Source: Pseudomonadota bacterium
Lineage (GTDB): Bacteria; Pseudomonadota; Alphaproteobacteria; Rhodobacterales; Rhodobacteraceae
NCBI GenBank assembly: GCA_022573605.1
Contig: JACZTQ010000002.1
Span: 1-31,138, forward strand
Length of the DNA: 31,138 nucleotides
Direction of reading: 5' to 3'
Under the pieces are notes generated by a model, which was given only the letters and a program-made list of their open reading frames with translations, was not told where the DNA came from and searched no databases. Made by a program: the position numbers and the translations under genes. Below are positions 7,470 through 15,810 of this stretch, piece after piece (the stretch's first letter is position 1; each line of letters begins with the position of its first letter).

Positions 7470-7542
7470 TTGACATATTCGAGAGCTTTCCTTTAGCTGG
7501 CCGGATGTGCGCGACAGCAATAGAGCGTTTCGCAGTGGCGAA
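7470..7542 (+). promoter_or_regulatory. Candidate promoter and palindrome upstream of the Mo-hydroxylase operon
   Basis: The spacer between the aminotransferase stub and 7656 is visibly more A/T-rich than its surroundings and holds no convincing gene. A consensus -35 hexamer TTGACA is at 7470-7475. The hexamer at a 17-nt spacing is TTAGCT (7493-7498), a weak -10. Downstream is a 14-bp palindrome TTCGC-AGTG-GCGAA (7529-7542), of a size that suits a dimeric regulator such as the IclR protein encoded at 18665. Promoter and operator calls are inferences from motif and position. Confidence 0.35.
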
Positions 7543-7655
7543 CAAACAAAGCGGTCCGGCAAGGTTCACATCGCCATGCGCGTTGCGTATTATCGCGGAC
7601 GGGCGCCGCGCGGACGGGCGAAAGATCATGAGGGAGCCGAGGGTTGGGAGAGGCG

Positions 7656-10079
7656 ATGTCAGCGAGTGATTTTCAATCCGTCGGCACCGAGACCTGGCGC
7701 CAGGACGGCATCGCCAAGGTCACCGGCGCCGAACAATACGCGCCCGACATCTCGGTCGACCGGATGTGGTTTGGGCGCGTGCTGCGCAGCCCCCACGCCC
7801 ACGCCAGGATCGTCGAAATCGATACCAGCGCCGCCGAGGCTCTGGGCGCGGTCTGCCTGACCTTCGCCGATATCCCCAAGGTCAAATACAACGAGCGCAT
7901 CGTCAGCACGCCGCCCTGCCTCTACCGCGACCGCTATGTGCTGGCCGACAAGCCGCGCCATGTGGGCGAGGCGATCGCCGGCATCGCCGCGCCGACCGAG
8001 GCCCTGGCCGAGAAGGCCCTGCGGGCGATCAGGGTCGAGTATGAACCCTTGCAGACCATCATCACCATGGACCAGGCCATGCGCGACGGCGCCGCGCCGA
8101 TCCATGACACCATCCGCCTGATGGACGACGACATTCCGATCGAGCACAATATCGCGGTGGCGCGCACCATCGAGGTCGGCGATATCGACCGGGGATTCGC
8201 CGAGTCGGACATCGTCATCGAGCGCAAGTTCAAGACCAACCGCATCTATCACGCCCAGATGGAAACCAAGACCGTGCTGTGCCGCCCCGAAGTGGACGGC
8301 GGCCTCACCGTCTGGGCCAGCACCCAGTCGATCCACAACACCCGCATCCTGCTGGGCGAGATCTACGCCATTCCGCTCCACAAGCTGAACGTGAAGAAGG
8401 CCGCGCTCGGCGGTTCCTTCGGTTCCAGCATCCAGATGAACTCGGTGACGCCGATCTGCGTCGGCCTCGCCCTGAAGTCCGGGCGGCCGGTCAAGATCGT
8501 CTCGACCCGCGAGGAGGATATGTACGACCATGTGCGCTATCCGTCCGAAATCACCCTCAAGCTCGGCCTGAAGGCGGACGGCGCCCTGATCGCCGGCCAC
8601 ATGCGCGCCGACATCGATATCGGCGCGCACAATATCCAGGCCTACCCGTTTCTCGGCTGCATGGGCGGCTTCTGGGCCTCGCTCTACACCTTGCCGAATC
8701 TCAAATATGAAGGCCGGGCGGTCTACACCAACAAGACACCGTCCTGCGCCATGCAGGGATTTGGCGCCCCGCAGACCACCTTCGCCGTCGAGTGCCTGAT
8801 GGACGAGATCGCCGCCGACCTCGGCCTCGACCCGGTGCAGTACAAGCTGGCCCATTACGTCGGGCTCGGCGGCACCTTCTGGGGCCAGGGGCCGGCCTCG
8901 AAATGCATCATCCGGAGCGACGGCGTGCCGGAGCTTCTCAAGGTCGGATCGGAAAAGATCGGCTGGAAGAACCGGCCCAAGGCGGGGTCCGGGAGCGGAC
9001 GCTACCGGCGCGGCATCGGCATGGCGCGCGGCTTCCATACCAGCGGCGTCGGCCATCCCAAGACCTCGGGCGCCGAAATGATCGACTATTCGGGCGCCAT
9101 CGTGAAGGTCAACGAGGACGGCACGGTCGATCTGGTCCAGTCGCTGATGGACCACGGCGGGGGCACCAACGACGCCATCGCCAAGATCGTCGCCGAGGAG
9201 ATCGGCGTGCCCGCCCAGATGGTCGGCATCTCGCCGGTCGATACCCGCACCACGCTCTACGACGTCAGCACCCATGCCACCCGCGGCGTCTACGCCGGCG
9301 GCGCGGCGGCGCTGAAAGCGGCCCGGAAGGTCAGGCAGATGCTGCTGGATCAGGCCGGCCGGGTGCTGGACGTGCTGCCCGAATCCCTGGTCATCGAGCC
9401 CGACCACGAGCTTGGTCAGGGCGTGATCCATTGCCCCAACCTGGCCGACCGGCGGATCACCGTCGGGGCGCTGGCGAAACACATGCAGATCAACAGCCTG
9501 GGCACCATCGCCGCCGCCGAGAGCCTGCGCCAGGTCAACTGCCCGCCGGCCTACGTGTCCTATTTCCTCGAGCTCGAGGTCGATACCCACACCGGCCAGA
9601 TCAAGACCCGGCGCGCGGTGCTGGGCAGCGATTGCGGCACCGTGGTCAACCCGAAGCTGGCCGCCGGACAGCTTGTCGGCGGCTTGTCGAAGGGGCACGG
9701 CTACGCGCTGATCGAAGACAATCACTGGGACCCCGAGACCGGAGAACTCGCCAGCAAGGGGTTCTGGGTCGATGGCAAGACCCCGTCGATGAGCGAATCC
9801 CCGCTGCTGGACGACGTGGAGACCCATTTCGCCCACACCTTCGAGCCGACCGGCCCGTTCGGCGCCAAGGGTCTCGGGGAAGCGGCCGGCAATCCGGCCG
9901 TCGCCGCCTTTGCCAACGCGGTCCACAACGCCATCGGCGTGCGCTTCTACGAGGTGCCGATCACCCCCGAGAAGGTTCTCGCCGCGCTGGCCGCCAAGCA
10001 AGGCCCCGGCGCCCCGGCCAGACCGGAAGAGCCGGTCGCCGACGAGCCCCGGCTCGATCCGGCGCCGGCCGGCGAATAG
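7656..10079 (+). CDS. Molybdenum hydroxylase I, large (molybdopterin-binding) subunit
   Basis: This 807-residue protein belongs to the xanthine dehydrogenase / aldehyde oxidase large-subunit family, whose members hydroxylate a carbon, often next to a ring nitrogen, using a molybdenum cofactor. The N-terminal aldehyde-oxidase a/b hammerhead is visible (GIAKVTGAEQYAPDI to about residue 130), then the molybdopterin domains. The active-site Glu is present in GPFGAKGLGE (E742). Two usual signatures are altered: GGGFGGK is GGSFGS (252-257), and the (F/M)RGFG loop reads MQGFG (366-370). The tail after about residue 780 is Pro-rich. I start at ATG 7656 (GGGAGAGG just upstream) and not at the in-frame TTG 7644. 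The FAD and 2Fe-2S genes follow, so the order is large-FAD-FeS. Substrate unknown. Confidence 0.93.
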   Translation: MSASDFQSVGTETWRQDGIAKVTGAEQYAPDISVDRMWFGRVLRSPHAHARIVEIDTSAAEALGAVCLTFADIPKVKYNERIVSTPPCLYRDRYVLADKPRHVGEAIAGIAAPTEALAEKALRAIRVEYEPLQTIITMDQAMRDGAAPIHDTIRLMDDDIPIEHNIAVARTIEVGDIDRGFAESDIVIERKFKTNRIYHAQMETKTVLCRPEVDGGLTVWASTQSIHNTRILLGEIYAIPLHKLNVKKAALGGSFGSSIQMNSVTPICVGLALKSGRPVKIVSTREEDMYDHVRYPSEITLKLGLKADGALIAGHMRADIDIGAHNIQAYPFLGCMGGFWASLYTLPNLKYEGRAVYTNKTPSCAMQGFGAPQTTFAVECLMDEIAADLGLDPVQYKLAHYVGLGGTFWGQGPASKCIIRSDGVPELLKVGSEKIGWKNRPKAGSGSGRYRRGIGMARGFHTSGVGHPKTSGAEMIDYSGAIVKVNEDGTVDLVQSLMDHGGGTNDAIAKIVAEEIGVPAQMVGISPVDTRTTLYDVSTHATRGVYAGGAAALKAARKVRQMLLDQAGRVLDVLPESLVIEPDHELGQGVIHCPNLADRRITVGALAKHMQINSLGTIAAAESLRQVNCPPAYVSYFLELEVDTHTGQIKTRRAVLGSDCGTVVNPKLAAGQLVGGLSKGHGYALIEDNHWDPETGELASKGFWVDGKTPSMSESPLLDDVETHFAHTFEPTGPFGAKGLGEAAGNPAVAAFANAVHNAIGVRFYEVPITPEKVLAALAAKQGPGAPARPEEPVADEPRLDPAPAGE

Positions 10080-10090
10080 GGGGCCCAGGC

Positions 10091-10990
10091 ATGTATATGG
10101 CGACAAATACCCACATCCTGGTTCCCGAGTTCGACTACCGGCGGCCCGGAAGTCTGAGCGAGGTGCTCGCCCTTGCGGCGGAGCACGGCGACCGGGCGCG
10201 GCTGATCGCCGGGGGAACCGATCTCCTCGTGCAGATGAAAATGGAACGCGATGCTCCGTCGCTGGTGATCAGCCTCGCCGGGATCGAGGAGCTTCGCGGC
10301 ATCGCATCGGGTGACGGGCTGACCATCGGCGCCATGACCACGATCCGCGATGTCGCCGGCTCGGCGACGGTGCGCCGGCAATACGCGGCGCTCCACGAGG
10401 CCTGCCAGGCCTTCAGCACGGTGCAGATCATGGTCATGGGCACGCTCGGCGGCAACCTCTGCAACGCCTCGCCGGCGGCCGACACCGCGCCGGCCCTGCT
10501 GGTCCTCGACGCCAGGGTCGATCTGGTGACGGGCGAGGGCGGGCGGAGCGTTGCGCTCGGCGATTTCTTCACCGGGCCGGGCCGGACGGTGCTCGCCGGG
10601 GGCGAGGTGATGCAGTCGGTCACGCTGCCGGAGCCGGGCGCGGGCACGGGGAGCGCATTTCTGAAAATCTCCCGCGTGGTTGCCGATATCGCCCAGGTCT
10701 GCGCCGCCGTCAGGCTGGTGCGCGACGGCGACACGATCACCGATTGCCGCATCGCGCTCGGCTCGGTGGCGCCGACGCCGCTGCGCATCGGGCGCGCCGA
10801 GGCGAGCCTGACCGGCGGCAATGGCGGCCTGGAAGCCTTCGAGCGGGCGGCGCGGATCGCCGCCGAGGAGATCCGCCCGATTTCCGATGTCCGGGCGACG
10901 GCGGCCTATCGGCGCCACGCCGCCGGGGTGATCGTTCGCGACGCCTTGACAACGGCCTGGCGCCGCGCCGGCGAAGGAGGTGGAAAATGA
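10091..10990 (+). CDS. Molybdenum hydroxylase I, FAD subunit
   Basis: This 299-residue medium subunit of the CoxM/XdhB type carries FAD and passes electrons from the 2Fe-2S centres to the acceptor. FAD-contact motifs are visible: AGGTDLL (about 40-46) and GTLGGNLCNASPAAD (about 117-131). The C-terminal CO-dehydrogenase flavoprotein domain has IALGSVAPTPLR and ends in a PISDVRATAAYRR segment. No insertion for an extra 4Fe-4S cluster (as in 4-hydroxybenzoyl-CoA reductase) is seen. It starts 11 bp after the large subunit with AGGGGG upstream. An alternative ATG two codons later (10097) is possible. Its TGA overlaps the ATG of the next gene (ATGA), so the two are translationally coupled. Confidence 0.94.
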   Translation: MYMATNTHILVPEFDYRRPGSLSEVLALAAEHGDRARLIAGGTDLLVQMKMERDAPSLVISLAGIEELRGIASGDGLTIGAMTTIRDVAGSATVRRQYAALHEACQAFSTVQIMVMGTLGGNLCNASPAADTAPALLVLDARVDLVTGEGGRSVALGDFFTGPGRTVLAGGEVMQSVTLPEPGAGTGSAFLKISRVVADIAQVCAAVRLVRDGDTITDCRIALGSVAPTPLRIGRAEASLTGGNGGLEAFERAARIAAEEIRPISDVRATAAYRRHAAGVIVRDALTTAWRRAGEGGGK

Positions 10991-11469
10991 ACGACCGCAG
11001 GGTCCGATTCACCCTCAACGGGGAACCGAGGGAAGTTTCGGTCAAGCCCAACGACCTGTTGCTGAACGTCATCCGGGACGATGAAAAACTGACCGGAACC
11101 AAATACGGCTGCGGCATCGGCGAATGCGGCGCCTGCACGGTCCACATCGACGGCCGGCCGGTGCTCGCCTGCCTCGAGTTGGCGGTTGCCGCCGAGGGCC
11201 GCGAGATCGTCACCATCGAGGGCCTGGCCGGGAACGGGGGAGCGCTCGATCCGTTGCAGGAGGCGTTTCTCGACAATGGCGCGGTGCAGTGCGGGTTCTG
11301 CACGCCGGGCATGATCATGATGGGCCGGGCGCTGCTCGACGAGACGCCGGAACCGTCGGAGGCGGAGGTGCGCGATTACCTGCGCGGCACGCTCTGCCGG
11401 TGCACCGGGTATGCCAGTATCGTCCAGTCGGTGATCGACGCGGGAGCAAAGGAAGCGGCGGCCGACTAG
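10987..11469 (+). CDS. Molybdenum hydroxylase I, 2Fe-2S subunit
   Basis: This is a 160-residue small subunit with two [2Fe-2S] clusters that relay electrons from the molybdenum site to FAD. The plant-ferredoxin-like cluster ligands are C42, C47, C50 and C62 (GCGIGECGAC ... LAC). The second cluster is held by C102, C105, C137 and C139 (QCGFCTPG and LCRCTGY). All eight Cys are present at normal spacing and the length fits the family, so this subunit should be functional. The start is the ATG at 10987 with GGAGG about 6 nt upstream, overlapping the FAD gene by 4 bp. It closes the first enzyme set; the amidohydrolase gene follows after 29 bp. Confidence 0.96.
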   Translation: MNDRRVRFTLNGEPREVSVKPNDLLLNVIRDDEKLTGTKYGCGIGECGACTVHIDGRPVLACLELAVAAEGREIVTIEGLAGNGGALDPLQEAFLDNGAVQCGFCTPGMIMMGRALLDETPEPSEAEVRDYLRGTLCRCTGYASIVQSVIDAGAKEAAAD

Positions 11470-11498
11470 AACCTTTAATCCAGGGAGACGGGTCGAAC

Positions 11499-12878
11499 AT
11501 GACGGACGGCATCTGCGACATCCAGGTCAAGGGCGGCGTGCTGGTCAACAGCCGCGAGATGAAGCTCGGCGACGTCTTCATCAAGGACGGCATCGTCGAC
11601 AGCATCGAGCCGCCGAACAGCGAAAAGACCGCAAAAAAGACCATCGACGCCACGGGGAAACTGGTGCTGCCCGGCATTGTCGAGGCGCATCTCCATCCGG
11701 TCTACGCCGACCGCCTGGATACGCTCTCGAAGGCGGCTGTTCATGGCGGCATCACCACGTTGATTCCCTATATCGGCGCCGTCAAGGCATGGGGCGTCGA
11801 AGGCAATCTGTGGGATGCGGTGAACTATTTCATCGACGAGGGGGCCCGTGATTCGGTGATCGATTTCGGGCTCCATTGCACCCTGCTCGCCGGCGACCTC
11901 GACGGGCTGGACAGCCTGATTCCCAGGATCTGCGACCGCGGGGTGCGCTCGTTCAAGGGTTTCATGGCCTATCGCAAGCGGGGCATGTATCTGAGCGATT
12001 CCGATATCCTCAGGATCCTCGCCATCCTCAAGGACAATGGCGGCCTGTTCTGTGTCCATGCCGAGAACGGCGATCTGTGCGATTTCCTCGAGGACGGGTT
12101 CATCGCCGAGGGCAAGACCGGCCCGGAATACTACGCCCCCTCGCGCCCCGGCATCACCGAGGCGGAAGCGGTGTTTCGCATCCTGAGCTTCGCCAGGGTG
12201 CTCGATTGCCCGATCTATATCGTCCATGTCAGCACCCGCGAGGCGCTCGAGGTGATCGAGATCTACCGCGGCTGGGGCTCGAACCCGATCTACGCCGAGA
12301 CCTGCACCCATTACCTGACCCTGACCAACGCGGAGATGCTGAAGCTCGGCTCGCTGGCCAAGGTCAGCCCGCCGCTGCGCAGCGCCGAGCATATCGACGC
12401 GCTCTGGCAGGCGATCATCGACGGCAGGATCGACGTCATCGGCGCCGATACCGCCGGGCACCTGATCGATGCCAAGGAGCCCCGCTTCGGCGACGTCTTC
12501 AAGGCGCCGGCGGGGCTGCCGGGGCAGGAGACCATGTTCACCGTGACCTACGACGAGGGCGTCAACCGCCGGGGCGTCAGCCTCTGCCGGCTGGTCGAGA
12601 CGATGGCCGAGAAACCGGCGAAAATCTTTGGCCTCTATCCCCGCAAGGGCGTGCTCCAGAAGGGCGCGGACGGCGATCTGCTGATCTTCGACCCGATGAA
12701 GGCGCACACCATCAAGGCCGCCAACCGGGTGACCAGATCGGATTATTCGATGTTCGAGGACCGCTCGGTTCTCGGCGCGCCGGAACTGGTCATGCAGCGG
12801 GGCGAAATCCTGCTCGAAGACGGGGAACTCAAGGCGGTCAAGGGCCGCGCCAGGTTCCTCGAAGCCGCCAGCCAGTAA
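11499..12878 (+). CDS. Dihydropyrimidinase/hydantoinase-like cyclic amidohydrolase
   Basis: This 459-residue amidohydrolase-superfamily enzyme of the D-hydantoinase/dihydropyrimidinase group hydrolyses a cyclic amide or ureide with a two-metal (usually Zn) centre. Ligand motifs are present: HLH (H64, H66), the Lys that becomes carboxylated in SFKGFMAY (K153), H188 in VHAEN, H243 in VHVST, and Asp in IGADTAGH (D317). The usual THTH context is changed to EAHLHPVY, and the stereo-gate loops differ, so the substrate may not be a classic pyrimidine or hydantoin. It is 29 bp after the Mo-hydroxylase I genes and 20 bp before an amidohydrolase of the carbamoylase type, matching consecutive ring-opening and decarbamoylation steps. 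Confidence 0.9.
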   Translation: MTDGICDIQVKGGVLVNSREMKLGDVFIKDGIVDSIEPPNSEKTAKKTIDATGKLVLPGIVEAHLHPVYADRLDTLSKAAVHGGITTLIPYIGAVKAWGVEGNLWDAVNYFIDEGARDSVIDFGLHCTLLAGDLDGLDSLIPRICDRGVRSFKGFMAYRKRGMYLSDSDILRILAILKDNGGLFCVHAENGDLCDFLEDGFIAEGKTGPEYYAPSRPGITEAEAVFRILSFARVLDCPIYIVHVSTREALEVIEIYRGWGSNPIYAETCTHYLTLTNAEMLKLGSLAKVSPPLRSAEHIDALWQAIIDGRIDVIGADTAGHLIDAKEPRFGDVFKAPAGLPGQETMFTVTYDEGVNRRGVSLCRLVETMAEKPAKIFGLYPRKGVLQKGADGDLLIFDPMKAHTIKAANRVTRSDYSMFEDRSVLGAPELVMQRGEILLEDGELKAVKGRARFLEAASQ

Positions 12879-12898
12879 CGCAATCCGGGAGACCCGCC

Positions 12899-13768
12899 AT
12901 GTCCGACAGAATCATCAAGATCGCCATCCTTCAGGAAAAGGCGATGCTGGGCAGCAGCGTGCGGGAAAAGCTCGACCGCACGCTCAAGCTGATCGAGGAG
13001 GCCTCGCAGGGCGGCGCCCGGATCATCCTCGGCGGCGAGCTCTGCACGACCGACTACGTGCGGTGTTACGGCGCCAAGGACAACGACATCTTTGCCGACG
13101 CCGAACCGATCCCCGGCCCGTGCACCGACGCGGTGGGAGAACTGGCCCGGAAACACGGCAACTACGTGATCTTTCCGATGTTCGAAAAGGCCGCTCCCGG
13201 CATCTACTACAACGCCGCCGCGACCATCGGCCCCGACGGCTCGGTGGTCGGCAACTACCGCAAGACCCAGGTTGCCGGGGTCAAGGCGCTGGAGAAGATG
13301 TATTTCCGCGCCGGCCAGGACTTCAAGGTGCTGGAGACCGAGTTTGCGCCGCAAGCCAGGTTCGGCACGATCATCTGCCACGACCGCCGCTACCCGGAAA
13401 CCGCGCGCATCATCGCCATGCTGGGAGCCGAGATCATGTTCTGCCCGACCGCCGCGCCGGGCTATGCCCACGGGGTGCACTGGGGCCTGGTGAACATCGC
13501 CCGGGCGGTCGATAACGGCATGTTCTGCGTCTATTCGAACCGGGTCGGAGCGGAGGGCGACAACAGCTATTTCGGCGAAAGCATGGTGGTCAATCCGCTC
13601 GGCGAGGTCATCGCCGAGGGCGGCGACAAGGAGAACTTCGTCCTCTACGCCGATTGCGATCTCGACCTGGTCGACCAGGCCCGGATCGCCGTGCCCACCC
13701 TGCGCGACATGCGCGGGGAGTTCTGGATGAACTACTACACCCCCTCCTACGACCGGCTGATCGGCTGA
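12899..13768 (+). CDS. Nitrilase-superfamily amidohydrolase, N-carbamoylase-like
   Basis: This 289-residue carbon-nitrogen hydrolase has the Glu-Lys-Cys triad of the nitrilase fold: E47 in GGELCT, K122 in YRKTQV and C160 in IICHDRRYPE. The CxDRRxPE signature around the nucleophile is like that of N-carbamoyl-D-amino acid amidohydrolases, which release ammonia and CO2 from carbamoyl amino acids. beta-Ureidopropionases and aliphatic amidases share the fold, so substrate and stereochemistry stay open. It directly follows the cyclic amidohydrolase (20-bp gap), which supports a two-step ureide breakdown. The start ATG at 12899 has GGGAG upstream (in CCGGGAGACC). The family is cytoplasmic; no signal peptide is seen. 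Confidence 0.9.
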   Translation: MSDRIIKIAILQEKAMLGSSVREKLDRTLKLIEEASQGGARIILGGELCTTDYVRCYGAKDNDIFADAEPIPGPCTDAVGELARKHGNYVIFPMFEKAAPGIYYNAAATIGPDGSVVGNYRKTQVAGVKALEKMYFRAGQDFKVLETEFAPQARFGTIICHDRRYPETARIIAMLGAEIMFCPTAAPGYAHGVHWGLVNIARAVDNGMFCVYSNRVGAEGDNSYFGESMVVNPLGEVIAEGGDKENFVLYADCDLDLVDQARIAVPTLRDMRGEFWMNYYTPSYDRLIG

Positions 13769-13820
13769 CATGGACGGGTCCGCCCATCGCGACCGGTCGC
13801 GCCCTGTCCACGGCGAGAGC

Positions 13821-14924
13821 ATGAACGGGCAAGGCAACCGGAAGATTCCGGTGATCATCATCACCGGGTTTCTCGGCAGCGGGAAGACCACCGTGCTCAA
13901 CCATGTCGTCAAGCAAGCGTCGATGAAATCGACCGCCGTGATCATCAACGAGTTCGGCGAGATCGGCATCGATCATCTGCTGGTCGAGACCAGCACCGAG
14001 CAGATGATCGAGATCAACAACGGCTGCATCTGCTGCACCGTGCGCGGCGATCTGGTCGACAAGCTGGGATCGCTCGCCATGTGGCTCGACCTGGGCCGGG
14101 TGCCGCCGGTCGACCGGGTCATCGTCGAGACCACCGGACTGGCCGATCCGGCGCCGATCATGCACACAATGATGACCGACGCGACCCTGCTCGACCGCTA
14201 TCGCCTGGAGAGCATCGTGACGGTGGTCGACGCCATCGCCGGCGGGTCGTCGCTGGAGCGCTTTGCGGAAGCCGTGAAACAGGTTGCCATCGCCGACCGA
14301 CTGATCCTCTCGAAGCGCGATCTGGTGGAGACCCATTCCGACTGGGAAAGCTACGCCGAGTTGCGGCGAAGGATCGGCGAGATCAATCCCCGCGTCGCCA
14401 TCCACGAGGCCAGCAATGGCGAGATCGACCTCGAGATTCTGCGCTGCCGGTCCGGGAGCGACGCCGAGACCGCCTTCGCCGATTTCTCGCAATGGCTCGA
14501 TGCCGCGGAGCAGGACTGCCGCGGGACCGGCCACCGTCATTGCCACGATCATGGCCACGGCGCCATCACCAGTTTCGTGGTCCGGTTCGCGGGCATCGCC
14601 GACAGCGAGCGGTTCAACCGGTTCTTGCAGGAGCTGGCGATCGAATTCGGCGAGAATATCCTGCGGGTCAAGGGCATCGTCAATGTCGCCGACAGGCCGG
14701 ACCACCCGGCGGTCATTCATGGGGTGCAACACGTCTTTTTCCCGGTATCATGGCTGGACGCCTGGCCCGATGACGATCATTCGTCGAAGCTGGTTTTCAT
14801 CACCCAGGGGCTGGAGCCGCGGACGATCGAAAACCGGTTCGCCGAACATTTTGCCGGTACCGTGAAACGGGCGCCCGGTGTGCCGGGAGGGAAACGGGGA
14901 ATGCAGCGGACCAGGAGACCTTGA
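13821..14924 (+). CDS. CobW-family (COG0523) G3E GTPase, putative metallochaperone
   Basis: This 367-residue G3E GTPase has Walker A GFLGSGKT (16-23), the metal-binding CxCC motif in NNGCICCTVRGDL (C69, C71, C72), an ETTGLADP segment, and SKRD as the guanine-specificity loop (variant of NKxD). A His-rich patch (GHRHCHDHGHG, 238-248) precedes the C-terminal CobW domain (250-350). Family members load Zn, Co, Fe or Ni into client enzymes. Placed between the carbamoylase and Mo-hydroxylase II, and apart from cobS/cobT, it most likely serves the metal-dependent amidohydrolase. An upstream ATG at 13770, 1 bp after the previous stop, adds 17 residues. I prefer 13821 because family proteins start shortly before the P-loop, though neither start has a strong ribosome site. 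Confidence 0.9.
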   Translation: MNGQGNRKIPVIIITGFLGSGKTTVLNHVVKQASMKSTAVIINEFGEIGIDHLLVETSTEQMIEINNGCICCTVRGDLVDKLGSLAMWLDLGRVPPVDRVIVETTGLADPAPIMHTMMTDATLLDRYRLESIVTVVDAIAGGSSLERFAEAVKQVAIADRLILSKRDLVETHSDWESYAELRRRIGEINPRVAIHEASNGEIDLEILRCRSGSDAETAFADFSQWLDAAEQDCRGTGHRHCHDHGHGAITSFVVRFAGIADSERFNRFLQELAIEFGENILRVKGIVNVADRPDHPAVIHGVQHVFFPVSWLDAWPDDDHSSKLVFITQGLEPRTIENRFAEHFAGTVKRAPGVPGGKRGMQRTRRP

Positions 14925-14925
14925 G

Positions 14926-15810
14926 ATGTATGCGGAGTTCGATCTTCTGACCCCGGCGGCGGTCGGCGGCGCCCTGGACGAACTCGCGAAAGTCGAGAAC
15001 GAAGAGGATTGCATGCCGCTCGGCGGCGGCACCAATCTGGTCGTCGATCTGCGCGCCCGCGCTGTCGCGCCCAAGGTCCTGATCAGCGTCGGCCGCCTGT
15101 CGGGATTGCGCGGCATCGAGCTCGGCGAGGGCCGGGTCTCGATGGGCGGCGCGGTCACCGTCTCGGAAATTCTCCGCCACCCGGAACGGTCCCGCTTCGG
15201 GCCGGCCCTGATCGGCGCGGCGCAGGTGTTCGCCGGTCAGATGGTGCGCAATACGGCGACCATCGCCGGCAATATCTGCTGCGGCTCGCCGGCGGCCGAT
15301 CTGGTGCCGCCGCTGCTGGCGCTCGATGCCGTGGTCAGGCTGGAGTGCAGCGCTGGCAGCCGCGAGCTGCCCCTGGCGGACTACTTCACCGGCTACAAGA
15401 GCTCGGTGCGCAAGCCCAACGAGTTGCTGACGCGGGTCTGGTGGCCCGAACCGCCGGCCGGGTCGGCGAGCCTGTTCTACAAGCTCGCCCGGCGCAAGGG
15501 GGATGCCATCACCGTGGTCGGCGTCGCCGTTTCGCTGGCGCGGGAGAACGGCATCTGCACCCGGGCGCGGATTGCGCTCGGCGCGGTTGCGCCGGTCGTG
15601 GAGCGGGTCCGGCCGGCCGAGGCGATGCTGGAAGGGAACGCCCTTGAGCCGGACCTGATCGAGGCCGCCGCGCGGGCCGCCGCGCAACAGTCGAGCCCGA
15701 TCGACGATGTGCGCGCCTCGGGCAAATACCGCAGACAACAGGTTTTCGTGCTGGTCCGCCGCCTGCTCTCGCGGGCCTGGCGGAGCCTCTCTGAAGGAGA
15801 CCATCCATGA
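14926..15810 (+). CDS. Molybdenum hydroxylase II, FAD subunit
   Basis: This 294-residue FAD subunit has LGGGTNLV (32-39) and RNTATIAGNICCGSPAAD (108-125), the two FAD-binding motifs of the family. Its C-terminal domain ends with SPIDDVRASGKYRR. The retained Arg in the second motif contrasts with the FAD subunit of set I, where the same place reads QIMVMGT. AGGAG at 14913-14917 is 8 nt before the ATG, and the gene begins 1 bp after the CobW stop. Its TGA overlaps the next ATG by 4 bp. It should pass electrons from the 2Fe-2S subunit to an unknown acceptor (NAD or a membrane carrier). Confidence 0.94.
   Translation: MYAEFDLLTPAAVGGALDELAKVENEEDCMPLGGGTNLVVDLRARAVAPKVLISVGRLSGLRGIELGEGRVSMGGAVTVSEILRHPERSRFGPALIGAAQVFAGQMVRNTATIAGNICCGSPAADLVPPLLALDAVVRLECSAGSRELPLADYFTGYKSSVRKPNELLTRVWWPEPPAGSASLFYKLARRKGDAITVVGVAVSLARENGICTRARIALGAVAPVVERVRPAEAMLEGNALEPDLIEAAARAAAQQSSPIDDVRASGKYRRQQVFVLVRRLLSRAWRSLSEGDHP

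Noticed and set aside
10091..10990. 4-hydroxybenzoyl-CoA reductase-like FAD subunit
   Set aside because: The family-specific insertion with extra Cys for a 4Fe-4S cluster is not present in either FAD subunit.
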